A DNA stretch of 12,732 nt from JAFEBO01 sp036392375 (GCA_036392375.1 DASVYC010000095.1:1-12732), one strand, 5' to 3'. Counted from the stretch's first letter, positions 5,521-12,731 are shown. The notes: generated by a model not told the origin, from the letters alone. A program made the numbers and translations.

Positions 5521-6600
5521 CTATTTGGGGTCGAGAGAGGTGTTCTCGGCGCCGGAGAAATCGATGCCCTTCAGGCCGGCACGGGTCCAGCGGTAGTAGC
5601 CGATGACTTCTTCGGACGGCCAGCCGAGCTGGGTCTTGGGCTCATTTGGCAGCGGCTTGTACAGGAACTTGGTTGGCGGCGTGAACCCTGGGATTCGCAG
5701 ACGAGGGTCCCAGCCAGGATTGGCGTTCATGGTCTTGCGTGTGACGACCGAGCCGTCGCCGTGCAACAGCGGCTGCGTCGAGTTCGGGTACGCGTAGAAC
5801 GTCGTCCGCTTGGCGACATGCCGGTCGAACAGATCAAACATCACGACCTTCTGCGACGGGAAAAGGATCTCATCCACGCGCCGAGGATCCAGCCGTGTGG
5901 TGTCCAGGAAGATGTTGTAGTAGAGGTACTTGTCGCGGTTCTGGTTCAGGGAATTGGAACCGATGTCGGCCGACCATGATGCCGCCACCCGCTCGTAGGA
6001 AGACCAGAACGGGAACAGGCGCTGGTATGTCTGGGGCTCGTCGAAATCCGGAGGAACGTACTGCTGCATCTTCAGCGTGTCGAAGATGTCCTTGGGACCG
6101 GCCTTCTGCCACTCGAGTGTGTTCTTGTCTTCGGGGCACACGGCGGCGGGCTCGATGATGCGAGAGCTGTAGTACCCGCCGTCGAACATCACGAGGTGCG
6201 CGAAATTGCGGGTGAGGAGCCGAGAGGTCCCGGCGTCGAAGGGTTGCAGCTGGAGCTTGGTGGCACGCCGAACGATGTCGATGCCCTGCTTGCCGATGGC
6301 GTCCTGGATCGAGGATGCGTTCCGCAGATCCGCGAAGGTGCTTGGAGTCGCGCCTTTCTTCCAGGTGAACGAGGGCATGAGGCCTTTCGCGTCCGTCGCG
6401 TAGGTGGCCATGCCGGTGGCGTGCTGGCGAAGGTTGCTCGCGCACATCGCTGCTCGCGCCGAGCGACGGGCGATCGCGAGCGATGGGATGATCAGAGCGA
6501 TCAAGAGGGCGATGATCGCGATCGCGACCAGCAACTCGATGAGCGTGAACGCGGCGGCGCTGCGAGCGAAACGACCACGATGGGGTCCGACGTCGGCCAT
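5521..6600 (-). CDS. Type II secretion-like pseudopilin (prepilin N-terminal methylation domain)
   Basis: The start is ATG 6598-6600 (MADVGPHRGRF), which leaves a short basic leader; an upstream in-frame GTG/ATG would lengthen the leader to an unusual size. The 359-residue protein has the class III signal AAAFTLIELLVAIAIIALL, with cleavage expected before Phe18 and the conserved Glu at +5. The -1 residue is Ala instead of the usual Gly. The block following the helix (IIPSLAIARRSARAAMCASN, then LRQHATGMATYATDAKG) is typical of the large planctomycete pseudopilin family, as is HGDGSVVTRKT near the C terminus. Such proteins are processed by prepilin peptidase and held in the inner membrane. None of the secretion machinery is encoded nearby. 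The stop is TAG 5521-5523, followed closely by the EEP gene. Confidence 0.88.
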   Translation of the reverse strand: MADVGPHRGRFARSAAAFTLIELLVAIAIIALLIALIIPSLAIARRSARAAMCASNLRQHATGMATYATDAKGLMPSFTWKKGATPSTFADLRNASSIQDAIGKQGIDIVRRATKLQLQPFDAGTSRLLTRNFAHLVMFDGGYYSSRIIEPAAVCPEDKNTLEWQKAGPKDIFDTLKMQQYVPPDFDEPQTYQRLFPFWSSYERVAASWSADIGSNSLNQNRDKYLYYNIFLDTTRLDPRRVDEILFPSQKVVMFDLFDRHVAKRTTFYAYPNSTQPLLHGDGSVVTRKTMNANPGWDPRLRIPGFTPPTKFLYKPLPNEPKTQLGWPSEEVIGYYRWTRAGLKGIDFSGAENTSLDPK

Positions 6601-6797
6601 GAAGTGATCCGTGGCGATGTGCCGGCGCCCCGTTCCTTGGATCCGGCAAACCACTGAGCGTCCAGTCTACAGGTTTCTCGGCCGAATGCAGCAGGAATTT
6701 CGGGTATAACTCCGAAGGACGTTTCTCCCAAGCCGCGAGCCCGGGGTCGCTGTGCTGCCCCTGTCAATCGGCCGAAGCCCCTTCCGGCACCAGACCC
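6601..6797. other. Divergent intergenic region with a spaced 9-bp repeat
   Basis: This 197-bp spacer separates the divergent pseudopilin and MFS transporter genes and must hold promoters for both. The 9-mer TCGGCCGAA, itself nearly palindromic, occurs at 6678-6686 and again at 6768-6776, exactly 90 bases apart. I could not place a confident -35/-10 pair or a Shine-Dalgarno sequence before either start. Confidence 0.35.
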
Positions 6798-8399
6798 ATG
6801 AGCCAGCCCGACCAACAACCGGATGCCCACGCGAAGCCTGACCAGGAGGTTCTGCCGGAACAGAGCCTGTGGACCATCATCGGGGCCTCGTCCGCCGGGA
6901 CCCTGATCGAGTGGTACGACTTCTACATCTTCGGTGCGTTGGCCCTGACCATCGCGGACGTGTTTTTTCCCAAGGGATCGGGGGCGACGGCGTTGCTCTC
7001 GACGCTGGCGACGTTCGCGATCGGGTTTGTGGTGCGGCCGTTCGGGGCGCTGGCGTTTGGATACTTGGGCGATCTCATCGGCCGCAAGTACACGTTCATG
7101 GTGACGCTGCTGCTGATGGGCGGCGCGACGTTTCTGATCGGCGTATTGCCGGGGTACGAGAAGATCGGCTGGCTCGCGCCGGTGTTGCTGATTGTGCTGC
7201 GGCTGGGGCAAGGGCTGGCGCTCGGAGGTGAGTACGGCGGGGCGGCGACGTATGTGGCCGAGCACTGCCCGGACGGGCAACGCGGGTATTGGACGAGTTG
7301 GATCCAGACGACCGCGACGCTGGGGCTGTTCCTGTCGTTGGGCGTGATCCTGGCGTGCCGCACGCTGATGACGCCGGAGGACTTCGCGGCGTGGGGCTGG
7401 CGGATCCCGTTCTGGCTGTCGCTGGTGCTGGTCGCGTTCTCGTGGTACATCCGGCGGCGGATGAGCGAGTCGCCGCTGTTCAAGAGGATGAAGGCCTCGG
7501 GCAAGGGGGCAAAGAACCCGTTGAAGGAGTCGTTCGCGAACAAGGAGAACCTGCGGCTGGTGATCATCGCGCTCCTGGGCGCGACCGCGGGACAGGGCGT
7601 GGTGTGGTACACGGGTCAGTTCTACGCGATGAACTTCCTCAAGACCACGCTCGCGATCGAGGCGAGGCAGGCGGAGTACATCGTGGGGCTGGCGTTGCTC
7701 TTGGGCACGCCGTTCTTCATCGTGATGGGCGCGCTGTCGGACAAGATCGGGCGGAAGGGGATCATGCTGACCGGCTGCCTGCTCGCGCTGGTGTTGTACT
7801 ACCCGATCTATGGCATGAAGGTCGCGGTCACGAACATCAGCGACCCCGCACGTTTCCAACTCGTCGACGAGGGTGCGCGACCGCTAGGCGAGGCCAAGGT
7901 GCAGTCCGTCGCCGAGGATCTCGCAACGGGAACGCGTGCAGCAACCACGACTACGCGGAAGGAAATGCGTTCGTACGCCGACGGGACAATCGATACGGTG
8001 ACCATCACGGACTCACTCGTGGCGGGGGCGACGCAGCTTGTCACGACCTCGAAGCACTCGATCCGGTTCCCGTCGCTGACCAGCCCGCCCGCGATGACGC
8101 TGACGTTCCTGATCTTTGTGCAGGTGCTGCTCGTCACGATGGTGTACGGGCCGATCGCGGCCTTTCTGGTGGAGCTGTTCCCGACGCGGATCCGTTACAC
8201 GAGCATGTCGCTGCCGTATCACATCGGCAACGGCGTCTTCGGCGGGATGGTGCCGTTCGTGGGGCAATTGCTGTACGAGCGGACCAAGAATCCGTTCGCG
8301 GGGCTGTGGTATCCGATGGCGATCTGCGCGATGACGCTGGTGGTGGGGATGCTCTTTGTGCGTGAGAATCGCAACGTGAAGATGCACGAGGAGCATTGA
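6798..8399 (+). CDS. MFS transporter, metabolite:H+ symporter (MHS) family
   Basis: A 533-residue inner-membrane protein with twelve predicted transmembrane helices. MHS subfamily marks are clear: GTLIEWYDFYIFG in helix 1 (about 34-46), the motif-A loop GYLGDLIGRKYTF (about 88-100), RLGQGLALGGEYGGAATYVAE (about 135-155), RRMSESPLF after helix 6 (about 220-228), and a second motif-A copy GALSDKIGRKG (about 311-321). Relatives such as ShiA, ProP and KgtP move shikimate, proline/betaine or oxo-acids with protons. The substrate here cannot be inferred. A long polar loop of about 90 residues (341-430) lies between the ninth and tenth helices and should face the periplasm; smaller homologues lack it. 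ATG 6798 has no Shine-Dalgarno. It converges on rlmN with a 26-bp gap. Confidence 0.92.
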   Translation: MSQPDQQPDAHAKPDQEVLPEQSLWTIIGASSAGTLIEWYDFYIFGALALTIADVFFPKGSGATALLSTLATFAIGFVVRPFGALAFGYLGDLIGRKYTFMVTLLLMGGATFLIGVLPGYEKIGWLAPVLLIVLRLGQGLALGGEYGGAATYVAEHCPDGQRGYWTSWIQTTATLGLFLSLGVILACRTLMTPEDFAAWGWRIPFWLSLVLVAFSWYIRRRMSESPLFKRMKASGKGAKNPLKESFANKENLRLVIIALLGATAGQGVVWYTGQFYAMNFLKTTLAIEARQAEYIVGLALLLGTPFFIVMGALSDKIGRKGIMLTGCLLALVLYYPIYGMKVAVTNISDPARFQLVDEGARPLGEAKVQSVAEDLATGTRAATTTTRKEMRSYADGTIDTVTITDSLVAGATQLVTTSKHSIRFPSLTSPPAMTLTFLIFVQVLLVTMVYGPIAAFLVELFPTRIRYTSMSLPYHIGNGVFGGMVPFVGQLLYERTKNPFAGLWYPMAICAMTLVVGMLFVRENRNVKMHEEH

Positions 8400-8425
8400 G
8401 CGGGCGGTCAAGAAAGTCGGGCTCG

Positions 8426-9781
8426 TCACGCCGAGACGGTGAGGTCCACGACCTTGCGTTGGCGGATGTGCTCGCTGCCGAGCTGGCCGCAGGCGCCCAT
8501 GAGGTCGCGGCCTTTGGTGCGACGGCGCTTGGCGTAGACGTTGCGTTGCGTGAGCCAGGCCATGAAGCGATCGACGGATTCTTCGGTCGGCGCGGGCCAG
8601 GGTGAGTTGCGGCGTGGGTTGTAGGGGATGAGGTTGAGCAGGGCCCGCGCGGTGCTGATCTGGCGCTTGGCCTGGTAGTCGCCGTTGATGGGGGCGAAGA
8701 AGTCCGCGATCTTCTGGGCGTCGGCCTCGGTGTCGTTGACGCCGGGGATGAGCACGTACTCGATGCAGAGCTTGCCGCCGCCGAAGACGGGGTAGTCGAT
8801 GAGCGACTGCTGCAACTGGCCGAGGCTCCAGCGCTTGTTGATGGGCATGATCCGCGAGCGGATCTCATCGTCCGCGGCGTTGAGCGAGATGGCGAGGTTG
8901 AGGCGGTGCCAGCCGGCCTTCTTGATCTGATCCGCGAGGCGTGCGATGCCATCGACGCGGCCGACGGTGGAGATCGTGATCTTGCTGATGGGGATCGAGG
9001 GGCCGCGGTGATCGCGGAGCACGTCGATGGCGCTCAGCACGTTCTCGATGTTGTCCATCGGCTCGCCCATGCCCATGAAGACGATGTTGCGGACGGGCCC
9101 CTCGAGCCCCTGCGGCGTCACAATCGGGTCGGGGATCTCGGGGTGCTTGAGCAAATGGGTCGCGGCGTACCACTGCTGGACGATCTCTTCCGCCGTCAGC
9201 GAGCGGATGAGACCCATCTGGGCGGTCTCGCAGAACGTGCAGCCCATGGCGCAGCCGACCTGGGACGAGACGCACAGCGTGTAGGTGCGCACGCCGCGCT
9301 TGCCGATCATGGGGATGAGGACGCTCTCGGTGCGGAGCGTCTTCACCTGCTCGGCGAGCTTGGTGGCGTCGGCGGGAACGTCCTGGGTGAACTTGAAGGT
9401 CTTGCCCTCGGGGCCTTCGTCGATGATGACGCTGGAGATGGGTGAGACGGTGTAGCCCGCGGAGCCGTGAGCGTGAGCAGGTGGGAGATGTGTCTTTGTT
9501 GAATCTGTTGACGTTGACGGCCCGGCGCTTGTGCGGCGGGTTTGTTCGGCCAGGTGCCGATTATGGCGCGATGGGTAGTTGGCCGCGTCGAAGGGTCTGG
9601 CGAGCCAGAAGAAGTCCTTGTACGCGTCGAAGGCGGCGGGACGGGCGAGTCCGAGCTCGGCTTTCGCGCGTGCCACAAAGGCCTCGGAATTCAGGCCGAG
9701 GGGGCGGCAGGGCGTGTCTGCTGAAGCGTCTGGCACGACGAAGTTTACGGCGACTTCGAGGTGGACGCTGCGACGCGACAT
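8426..9781 (-). CDS. rlmN: Dual-specificity rRNA/tRNA (adenine-C2)-methyltransferase RlmN
   Basis: This radical-SAM enzyme methylates C2 of A2503 in 23S rRNA and of A37 in some tRNAs. The iron-sulfur cluster motif CAMGCTFC is present. So are the two catalytic cysteines: one in TLCVSSQVGC just before the cluster and one in the C-terminal GACGQL. Other family blocks are NIVFMGMGEPMDN, ITISTVGRVDGI, LAISLNAADDEIRS, CIEYVLIPGVND and LNLIPYNP. I take ATG 9779-9781 as the start, giving 451 residues, 50-100 more than usual. The first 70 residues resemble the helical N-terminal domain (ELGLARPAAFDAYKDFF). They are followed by about 40 residues rich in Ser, Thr, Pro and His with unlike codon use (about 9443-9571), so the true start or reading there is uncertain. 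It begins 16 nt after the upstream dockerin-tailed gene. Confidence 0.9.
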   Translation of the reverse strand: MSRRSVHLEVAVNFVVPDASADTPCRPLGLNSEAFVARAKAELGLARPAAFDAYKDFFWLARPFDAANYPSRHNRHLAEQTRRTSAGPSTSTDSTKTHLPPAHAHGSAGYTVSPISSVIIDEGPEGKTFKFTQDVPADATKLAEQVKTLRTESVLIPMIGKRGVRTYTLCVSSQVGCAMGCTFCETAQMGLIRSLTAEEIVQQWYAATHLLKHPEIPDPIVTPQGLEGPVRNIVFMGMGEPMDNIENVLSAIDVLRDHRGPSIPISKITISTVGRVDGIARLADQIKKAGWHRLNLAISLNAADDEIRSRIMPINKRWSLGQLQQSLIDYPVFGGGKLCIEYVLIPGVNDTEADAQKIADFFAPINGDYQAKRQISTARALLNLIPYNPRRNSPWPAPTEESVDRFMAWLTQRNVYAKRRRTKGRDLMGACGQLGSEHIRQRKVVDLTVSA

Positions 9782-9797
9782 GGGATGGCAGGTAGCA

Positions 9798-10610
9798 CTA
9801 CGGGCAGAGCAGAGCGTCATACGCCACCGCGAAGAGCGAGAAATCCAGGTCGTCGACCACGCCGTCGCGGTTGAAATCAGCGGGGCAGGCGGCGGGCATC
9901 GCGGGGTCGGCGCAATCAAGGATGTTGTACGCGATGGCGAAGAGCGAGAAGTCCGCATCGTCCACGAGCGCGTCGCCGTTGAGGTCGCCGATGCAGTGAG
10001 AATCGACGGTGAACGAGAGATCGTCGGCGTAGCCGTCGTTGTATGAGCCTTCGCTGCGCGTCATCGTGACCGTGATCGTGACGCTCCGCGTGCCCGCGGG
10101 GATGATGCCGGTGGCGGTGCGCAGGTGCATGCCGGTCACGCTGCCGCGCTGGGAGGCGAGGGCATTGCCGATCGAGGCGGATCCGAGCGGGCCGGACGCG
10201 CCGTCTCGGAACGTGACGGCGACGTCGCAGTGGTCGTTCTGCGAAGAGAAGCCGCCGAGCCAACCGGAGAGCGTGAACGTCTGGGTGTGGGCGTCGATCG
10301 CGGCGGCGAGGGACGAGAGCGAGAGCGTTTGTGAGGCAGTGGCGATCGCGCTTCCGTCGCCTCCGGCGAAGAACTTCTGGCCGCGGTTGGGTGAGCCCGG
10401 GCTGCTCGCTGTCGGGAATCCGCCGCCGACGGCGTACGACACGACCTCGAAGCTGCCTGTGCGCGTCCATCCGGGGATGGAGGTGCCGACGGGTCCGGCT
10501 TCGGCGCCGGGATTGGTGAGCAGATTCGGGCCCGCGAGAGCACCGGAAGAGAATGCGGCGAGCGAGAGCACGCACGCGAGCGTGCGCGAAAGGAAGCGGC
10601 TGAGCGGCAT
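9798..10610 (-). CDS. Secreted protein with N-terminal jelly-roll-like domain and C-terminal GC-type dockerin module
   Basis: A 270-residue protein from ATG 10608-10610. Residues 1-26 form a signal peptide ending SSGALA before Gly27. The body, about 27-203, opens with NLLTNPGAEAG, has SGWLGGFSSQNDHC in the middle and ends with YNDGYADDLSFTV. This pattern of beta strands is seen in exported carbohydrate-binding-like domains, including PEP-CTERM proteins; binding to polysaccharide is an inference. Residues 206-270 carry two EF-hand-like dockerin repeats, DLNGDALVDDADF and DFNRDGVVDDLDF, each framed by cysteines, ending in LLCP at the terminus. It probably acts outside the cytoplasm, with the tail binding calcium and perhaps an envelope partner. 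No Shine-Dalgarno is visible. A close relative of the tail is on the next gene upstream. Confidence 0.88.
   Translation of the reverse strand: MPLSRFLSRTLACVLSLAAFSSGALAGPNLLTNPGAEAGPVGTSIPGWTRTGSFEVVSYAVGGGFPTASSPGSPNRGQKFFAGGDGSAIATASQTLSLSSLAAAIDAHTQTFTLSGWLGGFSSQNDHCDVAVTFRDGASGPLGSASIGNALASQRGSVTGMHLRTATGIIPAGTRSVTITVTMTRSEGSYNDGYADDLSFTVDSHCIGDLNGDALVDDADFSLFAIAYNILDCADPAMPAACPADFNRDGVVDDLDFSLFAVAYDALLCP
9801..9995 (-). repeat. GC-type dockerin module, copy 1
   Basis: This stretch codes for the last 65 residues of the gene at 9798-10610. The layout is Cys-X26-Cys-X8-Cys-X26-Cys-Pro, each X26 unit holding one D-x-N-x-D-x-x-V-D-x-x-D calcium loop and an FSLFA[IV]AY helix. It aligns without gaps to copy 2 at 10779-10973; by hand I count 43 identities in 65. 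Confidence 0.85.
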
Positions 10611-10757
10611 GGCGAGTCTCGGCAGATGACTTTCCCTGCATCAAGTATGACGCGTCTTTGCTGCGGAGCGACCACCTGCGCGATAGTCATCGCGAGAATC
10701 CGGGGTGTTGCCGATCGGCGTTTCAGAACTGCGCCGTTCTCGGAACAGCGCGTTGCG

Positions 10758-10776
10758 AACGAGTCGCATGCTCGTT
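10758..10776 (-). terminator. Hairpin overlapping a stop codon, possible terminator
   Basis: AACGAG (10758-10763) and CTCGTT (10771-10776) form a 6-bp stem around a 7-base loop. The stem starts inside the TAA stop (10776-10778) of the upstream dockerin gene. A second small stem, AGAAC/GTTCT, lies at 10725-10740. No T-tract follows on the minus strand, so termination is only a possibility. Confidence 0.3.
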
Positions 10777-11639
10777 TACGGGCAGAGCAGCGTGTCGTAC
10801 GCGACCGCGAAGATCGAGAAGTCCGCGTCGTCTACGGCTCCGTCGTTGTTCAGGTCGGACGGGCAGCCGGCGGGCATCGAGGGTTCGGAGCAGGACAGCA
10901 GGTCGTACGCGACGACAAAGACGCCGAAGTCCGCGTCATCGACGAGATCATCGCTGTTCAGGTCGGCGGGGCAGGGCAACCGGTAGAGGTAGAGGGATAC
11001 CAGAGCACCGACATTACCGCCGCTGACGGAGTCGGGATCATCGAGCGCTCGCTTGCCGGCGCTCCCGCTGGCGATGGTGCCGTCGAAGTTGTTCTCGGTG
11101 GCGTTGCTCACTGCTGGAACGGGGGAAGTCGAACGGATCGTCATGCAGAGCGGGCCGCCCTTGTAGATGAAAGGCGTGGTGAACGCGATGACGCCGCCGA
11201 AGGGTGCGGGGCCGGTGGTTGCTCGGGGCATGGAGCCGGCGGGCAAGCGGTAGAACCCGCCGCGGGCTTTCACGCGATCGAGGCCTTCGTTGTCGTCGAA
11301 CGTGCCGGACATGGCGGCGGCTGGCCGTGTGGCGGTGGACATCCAGATATCGAGGCGGAAGAAGTCCTCGTTGACGAGCGGGTAGGGCGTCGTGCCGTTG
11401 TCGCTCATGCGCCAGGCGACGCCGGTGATCTTGGACCCGACGGGGATCGTGAGCGTGCTCTGGTCGTAGATCATCTGGTGCACGCGCCCGAATGCCAGCA
11501 GGTTTCGGCCGAAACCGGTGACGAAGGTGTTCGCCTGAGGGGCCACGGCGGTCTGCGTGGCCGCGGACGCGACGCTCGATGCGCCGGCACAGGCAACAAC
11601 AGAGGCCGACAGGGCGGCGATCCATCTTTCTCGGGCCAT
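10776..11639 (-). CDS. Secreted protein of unknown N-terminal domain with C-terminal GC-type dockerin module
   Basis: A 287-residue protein from ATG 11637-11639, with GGAGGG five bases or so upstream fixing the start. A signal peptide covers about residues 1-26 (hydrophobic core, ending SSVASA). The mature domain, about 27-222, looks beta-rich and opens with VAPQANTFVTGFGRNLLAFG. It contains IPVGSKITGVAWRMSDNG, FFRLDIWMST and CMTIRSTSP, and I do not recognise a named family. Residues 223-287 form the two-repeat dockerin module (DLNSDDLVDDADF and DLNNDGAVDDADF), closely matching the module of the next gene downstream. The two proteins therefore share an anchor but have unrelated N-terminal parts. 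It lies 117 bp after lysA and 165 bp before its partner gene, so it may have its own promoter. Confidence 0.85.
   Translation of the reverse strand: MARERWIAALSASVVACAGASSVASAATQTAVAPQANTFVTGFGRNLLAFGRVHQMIYDQSTLTIPVGSKITGVAWRMSDNGTTPYPLVNEDFFRLDIWMSTATRPAAAMSGTFDDNEGLDRVKARGGFYRLPAGSMPRATTGPAPFGGVIAFTTPFIYKGGPLCMTIRSTSPVPAVSNATENNFDGTIASGSAGKRALDDPDSVSGGNVGALVSLYLYRLPCPADLNSDDLVDDADFGVFVVAYDLLSCSEPSMPAGCPSDLNNDGAVDDADFSIFAVAYDTLLCP
10779..10973 (-). repeat. GC-type dockerin module, copy 2
   Basis: This stretch codes for the last 65 residues of the gene at 10776-11639. The cysteine spacing is identical to copy 1 (C-X26-C-X8-C-X26-C-P). The first loop has Asp where dockerins usually have Gly at position 6 (DLNSDD); the second has the canonical Gly (DLNNDG). 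Confidence 0.85.
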
Positions 11640-11643
11640 GCAT

Positions 11644-11649
11644 CCCTCC
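11644..11649 (-). promoter_or_regulatory. Shine-Dalgarno for the upstream dockerin gene
   Basis: GGAGGG on the minus strand lies four bases before ATG 11639-11637. It is one of only three clear ribosome-binding sites in the window. Confidence 0.65.
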
Positions 11650-11733
11650 GGTTGAGGCTTCTGAGCATGCTACTGCTCGGGTCCATCAGATGTTGCATGG
11701 AACATGATTCCGTCGCTGATTTTGACGGATTCC

Positions 11734-11749
11734 CGCGTGTGGACACGCG
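11734..11749 (-). terminator. Hairpin just after lysA, possible terminator
   Basis: CGCGTGT (11734-11740) and ACACGCG (11743-11749) are perfect complements around GG, effectively a 6-bp stem with a TGGA loop. The hairpin begins seven bases after the lysA stop. A weaker stem CCGTC/GACGG follows at 11710-11728. No T-tract is present, so assignment as a terminator rests on position. Confidence 0.35.
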
Positions 11750-11756
11750 TGAGCCC

Positions 11757-12731
11757 TCACCCGTGAACGGGTACGGGGCCTGGTGTGCGCAGCTCCGCGT
11801 CGAGCAGGGAGGCGATGTTCTGGCGCTCGCGGATGACGGTTGCGTGGCCGGCGTCGACGAGCACCTCTGCGGGCAGCGGCTGGTCGTTGTAGTTGCTCGC
11901 CATCGACATGCCATAGGCGCCCGCCGCGAAGACCGCGACCACGTCTCCGGGGTCGAGGCGGGGCAGGCGGCGGTCCTGAGCCAGGAAGTCCCCCGATTCA
12001 CAGATGGGGCCCACGACGTCGACGGGGTTGAGTCCGGGCATGTCAAGATCGGCGCGGCGCGCGGGGGGTGTGAGCTCCGGAGTCACCTTGACGGGCCACA
12101 GAAAGTGGAAGGCCTCGTAGAGCGCGGGGCGGATGAGGGCGTTCATGCCCGCGTCGCACACGACAAAGTGTTTCCCGCCGTTGTGCTTGGTGTAGCGGAC
12201 GCGCGTCAGCAGCACACCCGCGTTGGCGATGATGGTGCGCCCGGGCTCCATGACGATCCGCACGCCGCGCTCGACGAGGGGCTTGAGCAGCGGGACGATT
12301 GCCGCGGCATAGGCGTCGTACGCGGGGGTCTTGCCGGTCTCGTAATCCGCGGCGAACCCGCCGCCGATGTCGAGAGAGCGGATCACGTGCCCGCGGGCGC
12401 GGAGCTCGCCCTCCAGCACCAGCAGCTTCTTGATCGCTTCCTCGTAGGGCCTGGTGGTGTAGATCGGAGAGCCCAGATGCACGTGCAGCCCGTTGAGGCG
12501 GAGATGGGATGCCGTGCGGGAGCGTGCGCCGAAGCGGTCGAAGAGCGCGATGGCGCGGTCGATGGTGACGCCGAACTTGTTGTCGGCCTTGCCGGTGGTG
12601 GTGTACGCGTGTGTGTAGGCGTCTACGTCGGGGTTGATGCGCAGGGCGGCGTGCGCGGGGACGTTGAGTTCCTGGGCGACGCGAGCGATGACTTCGAGTT
12701 CCTGCTCGCTCTCGGCGTTGAAGCAGGAAAC
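11757..12731 (-). CDS. lysA: Diaminopimelate decarboxylase LysA (5' end outside window)
   Basis: The PLP enzyme that decarboxylates meso-diaminopimelate to L-lysine, the last step of lysine synthesis. The frame is open from the window edge to TGA 11757-11759, giving 324 residues. Judged against a usual length near 420, about the first 95 are missing, including the PLP-binding lysine. Clear blocks are VSCFNAESEQELEVI, RINPDVDAYTHAYTTTGKAD then NKFGV, GLHVHLGSPI, the phosphate-binding glycine loop SLDIGGGFAADYETG, EPGRTIIANAG, CDAGMNALIRPALYEAFH, the active-site GPICESGDFLAQDR (Cys codon about 12000-12002), GAYGMSMASNYN and PAEVLVDAG. The CESGD block and the DAGMNxLIRPxLY block separate it from ornithine and arginine decarboxylases of the same fold. 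It ends with a short tail after the RERQNI block. Confidence 0.95.
   Translation of the reverse strand, partial: VSCFNAESEQELEVIARVAQELNVPAHAALRINPDVDAYTHAYTTTGKADNKFGVTIDRAIALFDRFGARSRTASHLRLNGLHVHLGSPIYTTRPYEEAIKKLLVLEGELRARGHVIRSLDIGGGFAADYETGKTPAYDAYAAAIVPLLKPLVERGVRIVMEPGRTIIANAGVLLTRVRYTKHNGGKHFVVCDAGMNALIRPALYEAFHFLWPVKVTPELTPPARRADLDMPGLNPVDVVGPICESGDFLAQDRRLPRLDPGDVVAVFAAGAYGMSMASNYNDQPLPAEVLVDAGHATVIRERQNIASLLDAELRTPGPVPVHG

Noticed and set aside
4388..5596. A 402-codon open frame on the plus strand opposite the EEP gene
   Set aside because: It is Val/Ala/Asp/Gly-rich with no domain motif, and lies antisense to a gene with a complete EEP motif set; GC-rich coding strands give such mirror frames.
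6705..6710. TATAAC as a -10 element for the MFS gene
   Set aside because: No acceptable -35 lies 16-18 bases upstream and the start has no Shine-Dalgarno, so the match may be chance.
6501..7859. A 452-codon open frame on the minus strand opposite the MFS transporter
   Set aside because: Composition is Arg/His/Gln/Pro-rich without motifs, and it covers both the start of the pseudopilin and the well-supported transporter.
9782..9958. Upstream extension of rlmN in the same frame
   Set aside because: It overlaps the dockerin module of the next gene and is Ser/Thr/Arg-rich; it mirrors that gene's repeats.
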